Positions 6,876 through 6,945 of a DNA stretch of 6,945 nucleotides are shown in pieces; within the stretch, counting starts at the first letter, position 1; each line of letters begins with the position of its first letter. The notes under the pieces are model-generated. The model was given only the letters and a program-made list of their open reading frames with translations. It ran no database searches and was not told the DNA's origin. The DNA lies in the NCBI GenBank assembly GCA_022837185.1, contig JALHJD010000160.1:1-6945 (forward strand), written 5' to 3'. Made by a program: the position numbers and the translations under genes. The DNA is from Desulfobacteraceae bacterium. Its GTDB lineage: Bacteria > Desulfobacterota > Desulfobulbia > Desulfobulbales > Desulfobulbaceae.

Positions 6876-6884
6876 AAAATAGTT
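6861..6884. promoter_or_regulatory. Operator-like palindrome between divergent promoters
   Basis: Arms AATTATTTTTG and CAAAAATAGTT around a central TC. The inner 8 bp of each arm are perfectly complementary, and 10 of 11 positions match overall. It covers the start-site region of the rightward promoter and the -35 of the leftward one. That is the position and shape expected for a dimeric regulator such as a LacI-, GntR- or MarR-type protein; the family cannot be told from the site. Confidence 0.55.
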
Positions 6885-6899
6885 CACTGGACGGGCTTG

Positions 6900-6936
6900 C
6901 CCCGGCGGGAATGCGGTCCCTCTGCAGCCGCCGGGG
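6900..6936 (+). promoter_or_regulatory. GC-rich hairpin in the presumed leader of the divergent transcript
   Basis: CCCCGGCGG (6900-6908) and CCGCCGGGG (6928-6936) are perfect 9-bp complements around a 19-base loop. No U-run follows, so it is not an ordinary terminator. The right arm overlaps GGGGGAGA (6933-6940), a Shine-Dalgarno-like run next to the right edge, so the fold would hide that site. Confidence 0.4.
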
Positions 6937-6945
6937 GAGATCAGC

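Noticed and set aside
6911..6945. Start of a divergent plus-strand gene at ATG 6911
   Set aside because: The ATG lies in the loop of the GC hairpin directly after GGCGGGA with no proper spacing, and the few codons that follow cannot be assessed. A start just beyond the window, after GGGGGAGA, is likelier.

Overview
The window carries four protein-coding genes, all on the minus strand, so it is read from right to left. They fall into two groups. On the right is a two-gene sucrose unit: a PfkB-family fructokinase (6707 to 5823) overlapping a sucrose synthase (5826 to 3415) by an ATGA start/stop overlap. On the left are the first two genes of the N-acetylglutaminylglutamine amide (NAGGN) osmoprotectant pathway: the amidotransferase asnO (3095 to 1320) and, 26 bases later, ngg (from 1293), which runs off the left edge. 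Both pathways concern small compatible solutes (sucrose and NAGGN), so the region looks like a salt or osmotic-stress locus.

The host is probably a Gram-negative proteobacterium or Desulfobacterota-like (former Deltaproteobacteria) organism. Reasons are the presence of both the NAGGN genes and bacterial sucrose synthase, a moderate-to-high GC content, and degenerate TTCGAT-type hexamer arrays between genes. The assignment is an inference of low to moderate confidence.

Layout from the right edge: 6826-6945 holds two overlapping, oppositely directed sigma70-type promoters, a 24-bp near-perfect palindrome that looks like an operator, and a GC-rich hairpin next to a Shine-Dalgarno-like run. This implies a divergent gene starting just past the right edge. 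Then come the fructokinase, the sucrose synthase, a 319-base noncoding gap with two hexamer repeat arrays, asnO and ngg.

The most unusual feature is in ngg. Its first ~305 codons encode the GNAT half of NGG synthetase as expected. The ATP-grasp half that should follow is absent. At about position 350-395 the reading frame passes, without frameshift or stop, into an unrelated sequence of about 70% GC (against about 57% just upstream, counted by hand) that looks like part of a large, uncharacterised Fn3-like protein. This is either a real in-frame gene fusion or deletion, or a chimeric assembly join, and should be resolved first.
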